DNA of 30,922 nt from a virus. A program made the translations under genes and the position numbers. The notes under the pieces were generated by a model. The model had not been told where the DNA came from and did no database searches. It saw nothing but the letters and a program-made list of their open reading frames with translations. The first letter of the stretch is position 1. Every line of letters begins with the position of its first letter. The stretch spans positions 1-30,922 of IMG/VR virus record IMGVR_UViG_3300027759_000297, one strand, 5' to 3'. Positions 14,104 through 21,708 of this stretch are shown here, in pieces.

Positions 14104-15738
14104 ATGAGTTTTTTACCTCTCAAGATAACTGGTAAATGTGTCGCAGATGATGAGACATTATTTACAAACATGGAATCCGCAATAGCGCGGGGACTGCCAC
14201 AAGTCAAGCAAAGCGAACCCCCCAAGGATGGGACGATTGTTTTGGTGGCTAGTGCGCCAAGTGTCAAGGGACAGATAGAACTCATTAAAAAGATGAAAGC
14301 CCAAGGGTTGCCCATAGTAACAATCAAAGGGGCGCACGATTGGTTAATTGACAATGGGGTGATGCCAGATTACGCATTGGCAATTGACCCCCAAGAACAC
14401 CGCATTTCTTTCTACAAGCCCCAAGACGGGGTGCACTACATGATTGCCTCACAATGCCATCCGGCAATGTTTGACAACTTGGAAGGCCGCAAAGTCACAA
14501 TTTGGCATCCTTACGTGATGAAGGGCCAAGACCGCCCCGCTAAGTCTTTGCTGATTGGCGGGGGAACTACCTCGGGCCTCAGGGCTATATCGTTGTTTTA
14601 TGTATTGGGCTGGCGGCACTTTGCTTTGTTTGGGTTTGATTCCTGTAATGATGGCGAGACTCTTAGGGTCAACGGGGATGGGCTTAAAGAGGGCGACAAG
14701 CTACTCGAGGTCAGGATTGAGCCTGATGGTGAGCCGTTTTATTGCAATGCGTCTATGGCCTTGCAAGCCGAGCATTTCCAGACCTATTACGACTATTTGC
14801 CCGATGCTACTTACGAGGCGTTTGGGCATGGCCTAATCCAAGCAATCATCAAAAAACGCATGGAAAATGGCGCGGCATTGCAGCAGATTATCGACCAAGA
14901 TTACAAGCCAAATGACCGGGTTTCGTTCATCCATTGGGGGGATAAGACCTCGGCAAGCTGGCGGTATCGAGCAAGAATTCCAAGTGCGGGATGGGCAAAC
15001 ATAAATGATTTGCTGGCAGATACTTTGATCTTTGCGAAACCCCAAGCCAATGAATTGATGGACATGGCACGGGCCAAAGCCCGAGGTGCATGGATTGTGG
15101 TTGATTTCTGTGATGATCATTTTGATTGGACACATTACGCCGAGGCATTGCGCCTTGCCGATGTGGTGACTTGTCCAACCGATGAGATGGCCCGTAGGAT
15201 CAAAGCATTAGGCCGAGATGCGGTGGTGATCCCAGACCCATTTGAATACCCAGAGGCCGTGCCCCATTGCAAGGGAACTAACCTTTTATGGTATGGACAC
15301 GCTGTTAACAAGCACAGCTTACAAAGAATATTGCCGGACTTGGCAGATTACCCTTTGCGGGTGGTCTCCAACTTTGGCGGCACAATTCCTTGGTCTTATG
15401 AGACCATGTTGAAAGAATTTGCCCGAGCCGATATAGTAGTGATCCCGGCAACCGAAACCTACAAAAGCGCAAATAGGGCGATTGAGGCGACCAGACAAGG
15501 TTGTTTTGTGGTGGCAGAACCTCATCCAGCACTTAAAGGTTTTCGCGGGATTTATATCGGCAACATCAAAGAAGGCATTGAATGGACACGACAGCAGAAC
15601 GTCAGGAGCGATATTTTGGTGGCACAACAATACGTGAAGGAAAAATATACGCCGCAAATACTGATCGAAATGTGGAAGACAGCTACGAAACGGCCTATAA
15701 CCTCGGATGTGGAACTAAGAAATGGGACGGCTGGATAA
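14104..15738 (+). CDS. Two-domain protein: MptE-like (DUF115) plus glycosyltransferase
   Basis: This 544-aa protein joins two enzyme-like domains. Residues about 45-230 resemble MptE-like/DUF115 proteins, known from archaeal 6-hydroxymethylpterin diphosphokinase and from Maf-type glycosylation proteins: IVLVASAPSVKGQIELI, then TIKGAHDWLIDNGVMPDYAL, then LIGGGTTSGLRA and FALFGFDSC. Residues about 270-520 look like a GT-B type glycosyltransferase C-terminal half: DVVTCPTDEMARRIKALG, VVIPDPFEYP, LLWYGHAVNKHSLQRIL and ADIVVIPATETYKSANRAIE. The Maf analogy suggests transfer of an activated sugar to a protein or glycan, but substrates are unknown. It has no signal peptide. The 3' end overlaps the next gene by 157 bases in another frame. 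Confidence 0.82.
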   Translation: MSFLPLKITGKCVADDETLFTNMESAIARGLPQVKQSEPPKDGTIVLVASAPSVKGQIELIKKMKAQGLPIVTIKGAHDWLIDNGVMPDYALAIDPQEHRISFYKPQDGVHYMIASQCHPAMFDNLEGRKVTIWHPYVMKGQDRPAKSLLIGGGTTSGLRAISLFYVLGWRHFALFGFDSCNDGETLRVNGDGLKEGDKLLEVRIEPDGEPFYCNASMALQAEHFQTYYDYLPDATYEAFGHGLIQAIIKKRMENGAALQQIIDQDYKPNDRVSFIHWGDKTSASWRYRARIPSAGWANINDLLADTLIFAKPQANELMDMARAKARGAWIVVDFCDDHFDWTHYAEALRLADVVTCPTDEMARRIKALGRDAVVIPDPFEYPEAVPHCKGTNLLWYGHAVNKHSLQRILPDLADYPLRVVSNFGGTIPWSYETMLKEFARADIVVIPATETYKSANRAIEATRQGCFVVAEPHPALKGFRGIYIGNIKEGIEWTRQQNVRSDILVAQQYVKEKYTPQILIEMWKTATKRPITSDVELRNGTAG

Positions 15739-16184
15739 ACGTAGATTTGCATTCAGACGTTTCTGATCTGAAATGCGATTTGCGAAAGCTGGAGATTGCA
15801 AGCGATAGCGCCGATGCTGTGGCGGCAATCCATGTCCTAGAGCATTTCTATGAATGGGAAGTGCGGGATTTGCTGATTGAGTGGATGCGGGTTCTTAAAC
15901 CCGGTGGCAAAATGATCCTAGAATTGCCATGTATGGATAAAGTGTTTGCTTACATCCATAACTGTGTGGTCAACAAAGAACCGATACAGCCCTTTATGTC
16001 GCTGTTTGCTTTGTATGGTGATCCCAAATACAAAAATGAGTTTATGTGCCACAGGTGGGGATGGTTTCAGACCCCCTTGCGTTTGATGCTGGAATCGGCG
16101 GGGTTACAGCGCATAGAATTTTGCGAGCCGCGCTACCATTTTCCATTTAGAGATATGAGAATCGAATGCTACAAGGGGTCTTGA
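15582..16184 (+). CDS. SAM-dependent methyltransferase, class I
   Basis: The 200-aa product has the class I methyltransferase core: motif I NLGCG at residues 40-44 with WDGWINVDL and acidic Asp55, then HVLEHFYEWE and LKPGGKMILELPC. It resembles methyltransferases of sugar-biosynthesis clusters, which act on nucleotide sugars or glycans. ATG 15582 has AAGAAGG seven bases upstream and lies 157 bases before the preceding stop; GTG 15672 would shorten the overlap but removes the region before motif I. Both frames look coding in the overlap. The C-terminal region (CHRWGWFQTPLRLMLESAG) completes the fold. It overlaps the next gene by 19 bases. Confidence 0.88.
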   Translation: MDTTAERQERYFGGTTIREGKIYAANTDRNVEDSYETAYNLGCGTKKWDGWINVDLHSDVSDLKCDLRKLEIASDSADAVAAIHVLEHFYEWEVRDLLIEWMRVLKPGGKMILELPCMDKVFAYIHNCVVNKEPIQPFMSLFALYGDPKYKNEFMCHRWGWFQTPLRLMLESAGLQRIEFCEPRYHFPFRDMRIECYKGS

Positions 16185-16900
16185 GCAACGATCAGCGCCA
16201 CGCGCAAATGGCCCTAGCAAAAGGCCAAATGCTAAAAAAGCGAGGCAAATTTAACGACAAGTGGGCATCCATTGTCTGCTACGGGCCAAGCCTTGCAGAC
16301 ACTTGGAAGATGATAAAGCGCCCAATTGTGACTGTCTCAGGGGCGCATGATTATCTGATGGACAGGGGCATAGTGCCCGACTTTCACGTGGATTGCGACC
16401 CCAGAGCGCACAAAGCCAGAATGCTTAAAAAGCCCCAGAAGGGCACGATTTACCTTATGGCATCTGTGTGCCACCCAGACTTTTGGGAGGTCTTAAAGGG
16501 CCATAAGGTGCGTCTATGGCACTTGATAAACGGGGATGATTTGGAAACTGTGGCATGGGTTGCACAACACCACCCCGAAGGCATGAAATGCTTGATTGGC
16601 GGGGGGTCTAGCGTGGGCATGAGGTCAATGAACGTGATGGCGGCGCTGGGTTACAGGCGTTTCCAGATTCATGGGATGGATTGCAGCTTTACCACTCAAA
16701 GACACGCTGGGGAACATTTGGGCAAGGAACAAGATAAAATATTTGCTAGGGCTGGGGACAGAGTTTTTCAGACCACAAAGCAAATGTTACAAGCGGCGAT
16801 GGAGATGGAGCAATTCATCAAAACTCAGGATGCAGAGGTTGCATTTTTTGGTGATGGTCTGATGCAAGAGACCGCAATTCAACTTAAAGGATTAACATGA
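16166..16900 (+). CDS. Stand-alone MptE-like (DUF115) protein
   Basis: The 244-aa product is a paralogue of the N-terminal domain of the protein at 14104-15738. Shared segments are ASIVCYGPSLADTWKMI (compare IVLVASAPS), TVSGAHDYLMDRGIVPDFHV (compare GAHDWLIDNGVMPDY), LIGGGSSVGMRS (compare LIGGGTTSGLRA) and FQIHGMDCSF (compare FALFGFDSC). Both end in an AEVAFFGDGLMQ / ATYEAFGHGLIQ-type segment. In Maf/DUF115 proteins this fold belongs to sugar or pterin phosphoryl-transfer chemistry. Without a partner domain it may act with the fusion protein, or with the methyltransferase lying between them. ATG 16166 overlaps the methyltransferase by 19 bases, and its stop overlaps the next start as ATGA. 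Confidence 0.85.
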   Translation: MLQGVLSNDQRHAQMALAKGQMLKKRGKFNDKWASIVCYGPSLADTWKMIKRPIVTVSGAHDYLMDRGIVPDFHVDCDPRAHKARMLKKPQKGTIYLMASVCHPDFWEVLKGHKVRLWHLINGDDLETVAWVAQHHPEGMKCLIGGGSSVGMRSMNVMAALGYRRFQIHGMDCSFTTQRHAGEHLGKEQDKIFARAGDRVFQTTKQMLQAAMEMEQFIKTQDAEVAFFGDGLMQETAIQLKGLT

Positions 16901-17484
16901 AGAACGAAAGCGCTGGCTGGACAAATGAGAATTTTGCCGATGACAACCGGGGAAAGATGCACATTTTCTTTCATGCGGTACAGGTGCAAAACAACCACAA
17001 AACTGCATTAGAAAAGCGCCCAATCTTTGAAGAGCGCGTTTTTATTAAGAAACTTGTGCCAGGTGACTCGACTTTGGTGGTTGACCGCCCCATGCGTATG
17101 CAAGACATGGACGATTTCCCTGTGGAATGGGCGCGGTACGAGCAAAAGAAAGAGCAAAAAGTGTCGGGTACGCCGATTGATGCTTGGGCCGCTATTTCTG
17201 ACACGCAAAAAGCCGAATTCAAGGCTTTGCACATTTTTACCATTGACCAGTTTGCCCAGCTTGCGGACTCGGCTGGTAACAAAATCATGGGTTTTAACGA
17301 ATTAAGGGCTAAAGCACGGGCATTTATTGACGCTGCCCAAGATTCTCAGTTGATGGACAGAATTCGCGCCGAGACCGATGAAAAATTACAGGCCCAAGAG
17401 GTTGAAATGGCGAAACTCCGTGCGATGATTGACGAATTGTCAGCCAAGAAAGCTGGCAGACCCAAAAAAGAAATGGTGGAGTAA
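16897..17484 (+). CDS. Coiled-coil structural-cluster protein with basic tail
   Basis: The 195-aa product has an N-terminal beta-rich part (RGKMHIFFHAVQVQ, RVFIKKLVPGDSTLVVDRPM), then a helical region, and a C-terminal coiled coil from about residue 150 (RIRAETDEKLQAQEVEMAKL, then RAMIDELSAKK). It ends in KAGRPKKEMVE, whose GRPKK core resembles an AT-hook-like DNA-binding tail. It is placed between the sugar cassette and the connector gene with coupling on both sides (ATGA before, zero-gap stop/start after). The family is not recognised. A structural or DNA-contacting accessory role is possible. Confidence 0.72.
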   Translation: MKNESAGWTNENFADDNRGKMHIFFHAVQVQNNHKTALEKRPIFEERVFIKKLVPGDSTLVVDRPMRMQDMDDFPVEWARYEQKKEQKVSGTPIDAWAAISDTQKAEFKALHIFTIDQFAQLADSAGNKIMGFNELRAKARAFIDAAQDSQLMDRIRAETDEKLQAQEVEMAKLRAMIDELSAKKAGRPKKEMVE

Positions 17485-18402
17485 ATGTCCTACACGTTGC
17501 TGGAGTTGGTTGATCAAGTCTCGGGCGAACTCGGGTTAGTTCAACCGACCTCAGTAATCGGGTCAGCGACTAATCAAACCCAGCAATTCTTGGCTTTGGC
17601 CCAGCGCCTTGGCAAGGACTTGGTAAGGGATTTTGAGTGGCAGCGCTTGGTGCAAGCCTACATCTGGCAAACCCAAGCCGCCATCACTACCACAGGCAAT
17701 ATCACCGCTGCCTCTAGCGTCATTACCGCAATTCCCACAACCGCCGCATTACAAGTTGGTAATGTTGTTACGGGAACGGGCCAAGCGCCATTTGCTGAGA
17801 TTTTGACCATTGACAGCAACACGCAAGTGACGCTGAATATGCCCGTGACCACCAGCACGGCCTCGGTTAGCCTTACATTTGCCAAACAGGACTATCCTTT
17901 ACCCGCTGGGTATGACCGCATGATTTCAGACACAAACTGGGATCGGACAGACCATTGGCGCAATCTGGGGACTAAATCCAGCCAGGATTGGCAATTCTTG
18001 CAAGGCGGCATTATCAGTATTGGGCCACGTGAAAGATACCGAATTTATAACCAGAAATTTCGCATATTCCAAGCGTTAACCACAGTCTATAACTTTTCTT
18101 TTGAGTATGTTTCAAACTATTGGGTTTGTGCAACTGGGTCTAGTTTTGGCACAAAAGCGGAATTCACAGCCGACACAGACACTTGCATTTTCCCCGATGA
18201 TCTAATGATGGCAGGATTGAAGTTCTATTTCTTGAAGGCCAAAAAGCTAGATTTTGGAGTGGAACTGGGTGAATTTACCCGTGCGCTAAGTTACTCAAAA
18301 GCGCAGGATGTGCCTGTGTCTAGCATGAGCCTTGCCCCGATTGGCATGAACCAATTGGTAGGCCCGTGGTCTGTGCAAGATGGCAACTGGCCCACAGTCT
18401 AA
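17485..18402 (+). CDS. Head-tail connector/adaptor protein with beta-rich insert, putative
   Basis: The 305-aa product starts MSYTLLELVDQVSGELGL and has FLALAQRLGKDLVRDFEWQR, a helical region like that of phage head-completion/adaptor proteins (P22 gp4-like or tail-tubular-A-like). A beta-rich Thr/Val insert (AAITTTGNITAASSVITAIP and GNVVTGTGQAPFAEIL) lies in the middle, then YPLPAGYDRMISDTNWDRTD continues the conserved part, as in adaptors described from environmental phages. It attaches below the portal and seals the packaged DNA. Placement just before the beta-propeller tail protein fits. It starts directly at the previous stop. Assignment is by pattern and position. Confidence 0.65.
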   Translation: MSYTLLELVDQVSGELGLVQPTSVIGSATNQTQQFLALAQRLGKDLVRDFEWQRLVQAYIWQTQAAITTTGNITAASSVITAIPTTAALQVGNVVTGTGQAPFAEILTIDSNTQVTLNMPVTTSTASVSLTFAKQDYPLPAGYDRMISDTNWDRTDHWRNLGTKSSQDWQFLQGGIISIGPRERYRIYNQKFRIFQALTTVYNFSFEYVSNYWVCATGSSFGTKAEFTADTDTCIFPDDLMMAGLKFYFLKAKKLDFGVELGEFTRALSYSKAQDVPVSSMSLAPIGMNQLVGPWSVQDGNWPTV

Positions 18403-19958
18403 TGCTGAATCAATTTAGCAGATACGGGAAGATGCGTACTCAAACGAGTACGACCATTAGCATTCCCGCGCCTATAGGGGGCTGGAACGCCCGAGATTCT
18501 TTGGGTGCAATGGCGGTTGAGGATGCGGTGACCCTGACTAATTGGTGGCCTGGTACAAACTCGGTCATTCTTAGGAATGGTTATACAAAGTGGGCCACGG
18601 GCATCACAGGGCAAGTTGAATCTATATTGTCCTATTCCGGCGGCACATCAAATAAGCTGTTTGCCGCCGCCACTACCAAGGTTTACGACATAACAACAAC
18701 GGGCGCGGTTGGTGCGCCTGACTTGACCAGTTTGACCAATGCGCGGTGGCAGTACGTGAATATGCGAACCACGGCGGGGTCATACCTGATGATGGTTAAC
18801 GGCGCTGACAAACTAAGATTTTATGATGGGTCTGCTTGGCACAAAGACGGGGATGGCGCTGGGTGGGACATAACCGGGGTCAATACCTCTAATTGCGTCA
18901 ACATTAACCTATTTAAAAACCGCGTTTGGTTGGTAGAAACTGGGTCAATGAAGGCTTGGTATCTTCCAATTAACTCAATTGCTGGGGCGGCTACATCGCT
19001 TGACATGAGCAGTCTGGTGATGATGGGCGGCTACATCATGGCGGGGATGAACTGGACGCTAGACGCTGGTTATGGCATGGATGACTATCTGGCCTTCATT
19101 ACAAACAATGGTGAGGTTTTGGTGTGGCGATTGACTGACCCCACCACCCCGTCAGGCATCAGTTTGATTGGGGTCTACAACATTGGATCACCTATAAATC
19201 GACGATGCTGGACTAAGTTTGGCGGGGATTTATTGATCATTACGCAAGATGGCGTAGTGCCCATGTCAGGCGCTTTGCAGTCATCCAGGCTTGACCCAAG
19301 GGTTAGCATCACCAATAAAATTCAGTACGCCATGAGCGCGGCTATATCGACTTATGGGGCTAATTTCGGGTGGCATTTGCTGTATTACCCAAAAGAAAAC
19401 CAATTGATTCTTAACGTGCCGATTGCCGAGGGTAGCCAGCAACAACAATATGTGATGAACAACATCACTAAATCTTGGTGTAATTTTACGGGCTGGAACG
19501 CTAACTGTTGGGAACTCTACGAGGATAATCCTTACTTTGGCGGTGATGGGTTTGTAGGTTTGGCGTGGGATGGTCAAGTTGACGATACTGACAACATTCA
19601 GAGTTTTGCAATTCAGAGTTTTCAGACCTACGGCGTACCTTCCCAAAAACAATGCCAGATGATCAGGTTTCACCTATTCACCAATGGGTCACCAGCACTT
19701 TACGGCAACGTGAACGTGGATTACAACTTGGCAGATTTGAGCACCCAACTGGGCACATCACCGACTGAGTACGGGTTATGGGATGTAGGACTGTGGGATC
19801 AAGCAAATTGGGGTGCTGGGTTGATGCCTAGCGCGGAGTGGCAAGGTGTTACCGAAATCGGCTACACATTTGCGCCAATTATCAAGACAGCGACAAACGG
19901 GATTCAAGTTCAATGGGTAGCATCTGACTTGGTTTTCCAAGGCGGCGGCACTCTTTAA
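18402..19958 (+). CDS. Tail hub/DNA-stabilisation protein (P22 gp10-like), putative
   Basis: The product (about 518 aa from ATG 18402) has PIGGWNARDSLGAMAVEDAV near its start, then TLTNWWPGTNSVILRNGY, a combination typical of phage packaged-DNA stabilisation / tail-hub proteins. It then has many beta strands with repeated W/Y-G turns (RWQYVNMRTTAGSYLMMVNG, LRFYDGSAWHKDGDG, GVYNIGSPINRRCWTKFGGD), consistent with a beta-propeller. P22 gp10 closes the connector after packaging. ATG 18402 overlaps the connector stop (TAATG); a second ATG at 18432 after GGGAAG is equally plausible and would remove ten residues. No membrane segment is visible. Confidence 0.72.
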   Translation: MLNQFSRYGKMRTQTSTTISIPAPIGGWNARDSLGAMAVEDAVTLTNWWPGTNSVILRNGYTKWATGITGQVESILSYSGGTSNKLFAAATTKVYDITTTGAVGAPDLTSLTNARWQYVNMRTTAGSYLMMVNGADKLRFYDGSAWHKDGDGAGWDITGVNTSNCVNINLFKNRVWLVETGSMKAWYLPINSIAGAATSLDMSSLVMMGGYIMAGMNWTLDAGYGMDDYLAFITNNGEVLVWRLTDPTTPSGISLIGVYNIGSPINRRCWTKFGGDLLIITQDGVVPMSGALQSSRLDPRVSITNKIQYAMSAAISTYGANFGWHLLYYPKENQLILNVPIAEGSQQQQYVMNNITKSWCNFTGWNANCWELYEDNPYFGGDGFVGLAWDGQVDDTDNIQSFAIQSFQTYGVPSQKQCQMIRFHLFTNGSPALYGNVNVDYNLADLSTQLGTSPTEYGLWDVGLWDQANWGAGLMPSAEWQGVTEIGYTFAPIIKTATNGIQVQWVASDLVFQGGGTL

Positions 19959-19968
19959 GGGGATATAA

Positions 19969-21708
19969 ATGCAATTATCAGAAAAAGCACAACAACTGCG
20001 CTCTAAGGGTCGAGGCGGGGACACGATCCTAGCCCACATAAACCCCACAGAAGCGGCAATGTTGAAGGCTATGGGCGGGTCTGGAACGACCAACCCAAAA
20101 ACGGGTTTGCCTGAGTTTGGTTTTTTTGATAATCCCATTGGGGCAGTTACAAACTTTCTTGCCGCACCAGCTACCGCATTTTCTGGTGCATCTGCCCCCG
20201 CTGCCCCCGCCGCGCCGGATTACGCTGGGGCGGCTACAGCCCAAGGACAAGCCAATATTGATGCGGCTAGGTTAACGGCAAAACTAGGTAACCCCAACAT
20301 TGTCAATCCCTACGGGACGCAAACAGTAACGTACACCAATGACCAGCCAACAGTTACCCAAACGCTAAACCCAATGGCGCAAAAGGCGCTAACGTCACAG
20401 CAAAATCTGCAAGCTAATATGGCAGATTTGGCAAATACGGGGTACAAAAATGCGTTTGGGGTACTGAGCAGTCCATTCTCCTTTGGTGGGCCAGCGGTTC
20501 AGACCTCTTTAGCATCACCGGGAGCATTGCAAGGTGGGCCTACAGCGGGTCAATATGGCACGGCACAAGGCGTTACTGCAAGTCAATTTGGCACGGCTGG
20601 CGGCGTAGATGCAAGTCAATATGGAAAAGCACAAGGCGGCGTAAATGCACCTAATTTGCAATCTAATCTTGATTTAAGCGGTGTGGCAAAAATGCCTGTA
20701 AACGCTGGGATGACAGGTCAAGAGGCCATTATGTCTCGGCTTGAGCCGACTTTGGCAAGAAACCGGGTAAGCACAGAAACGCAATTGATTAACCAAGGTT
20801 TGCGCCCCGGTACAGAGGCTTACGACAATGCCGCTAGAATTCTTGGACAACAAGAAAACGATCAGCGCACACAAGCGGCTTTGCAAGGCTTAAATCTTGA
20901 TCTAAGTGCCAACCAACAAGGCTTTGGACAGGCTTTAAACGCTGGTCAATTTGGCAATACCGCACAGCTTGCGGGGTTTGGTGCTGGCCTACAAAATCAA
21001 CAAGCCGCCAATCAAGCTATTGCACAAAATTTTGGACAAGGCACAGCCGCACAACAATTGGCTAACCAAGCTATCGGTCAAAACTTTGGTCAAGGCACTG
21101 CCGCCCAACAAATGCAAAATGCGGCAATTGGACAAAACTTTGGTCAAGGCCAAACAGCGGCACAAGCCAATAACGCAATGGTTGCCCAGCAAGCTAATCA
21201 AAACTTGCAACAAGGTCAGTTTGCCAACACCGCCCAGCAACAGGCATTAGCCCAAGCGTTACAACAACGGCAAATGCCGATCAATGAAATTGCAGCGCTT
21301 ACAAGTCAATCGCAAATACAAAACCCTCAGTTTGGGGCTTATCAGGGTTCAAACATTGCGCCAGCACCCATTGCAAATGCGGCGGCACAAACAGCGGCTT
21401 ACAACCAAAATCTTTACAACCAACAGACTGCATCTGCTAATGCAAACATGGGCGGGTTGTTTGGTCTTGGTGGCGCGGCACTTAGCAACATCCCAGCAAT
21501 CACAAGTTTATTTTCAGATATTCGATTGAAATCTAATATTGAACGTATTGGCACACACAAAACTGGTTTGGGCATTTATGCTTATGACATTTTTGGGCAT
21601 CGTGAAGTTGGTGTAATGGCACAAGAGGCCATGATTTTGATGCCTGATGCTGTGTCTCAGCACTCAAGCGGTTATTTGATGGTTAATTATGGGAGGTTAA
21701 ATGGCTGA
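19969..21708 (+). CDS. Gln/Gly-rich virion protein with repeats and C-terminal S74-type domain
   Basis: The 579-aa product begins with a basic helix (MQLSEKAQQLRSKGRGGD) followed by ILAHINPTEAAMLKAMGGSG. It continues with Ala/Gly/Gln-rich, mostly unstructured sequence that carries two tandem-repeat blocks, an 11-residue and an 18-residue type. At the C-terminus LFSDIRLKSNIERIG, then GVMAQEA, matches peptidase S74-type intramolecular chaperone motifs, with Ser516 and Lys521 as the expected autocleavage dyad. The domain is short and has no C-terminal coiled coil. Its position after the tail hub and before the ejection-type proteins suggests a virion injection or tail-tip component. Ejection protein versus spike cannot be decided. 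It overlaps the next gene by 8 bases. Confidence 0.7.
   Translation: MQLSEKAQQLRSKGRGGDTILAHINPTEAAMLKAMGGSGTTNPKTGLPEFGFFDNPIGAVTNFLAAPATAFSGASAPAAPAAPDYAGAATAQGQANIDAARLTAKLGNPNIVNPYGTQTVTYTNDQPTVTQTLNPMAQKALTSQQNLQANMADLANTGYKNAFGVLSSPFSFGGPAVQTSLASPGALQGGPTAGQYGTAQGVTASQFGTAGGVDASQYGKAQGGVNAPNLQSNLDLSGVAKMPVNAGMTGQEAIMSRLEPTLARNRVSTETQLINQGLRPGTEAYDNAARILGQQENDQRTQAALQGLNLDLSANQQGFGQALNAGQFGNTAQLAGFGAGLQNQQAANQAIAQNFGQGTAAQQLANQAIGQNFGQGTAAQQMQNAAIGQNFGQGQTAAQANNAMVAQQANQNLQQGQFANTAQQQALAQALQQRQMPINEIAALTSQSQIQNPQFGAYQGSNIAPAPIANAAAQTAAYNQNLYNQQTASANANMGGLFGLGGAALSNIPAITSLFSDIRLKSNIERIGTHKTGLGIYAYDIFGHREVGVMAQEAMILMPDAVSQHSSGYLMVNYGRLNG
20551..20649 (+). repeat. Three 33-bp tandem repeats (11 aa each)
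   Basis: Units start at 20551, 20584 and 20617 and encode QYGTAQGVTAS, QFGTAGGVDAS and QYGKAQGGVNA. The reading frame is kept, so the expansion is tolerated in the protein. Divergence between units at synonymous and replacement positions indicates an old duplication. Confidence 0.85.
21010..21171 (+). repeat. Three 54-bp tandem repeats (18 aa each)
   Basis: Units start at 21010, 21064 and 21118. Each encodes the pattern NQAIGQNFGQGTAAQQ with small changes; the third ends QGQTAAQAN. The pattern continues loosely on both sides (FGQALNAGQFGNTAQ before, NQNLQQGQFANTAQQQ after), so a longer degenerate array is likely. Confidence 0.85.

Noticed and set aside
20551-21171. Repeat array as a CRISPR
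   Set aside because: Units are contiguous, in frame and without unique spacers; this is protein repetition.
20989-21240. Leu-rich reverse-strand frame opposite the 18-aa repeats
   Set aside because: Its repeats are the antisense image of the Gln-rich repeats; no start context or coupling.
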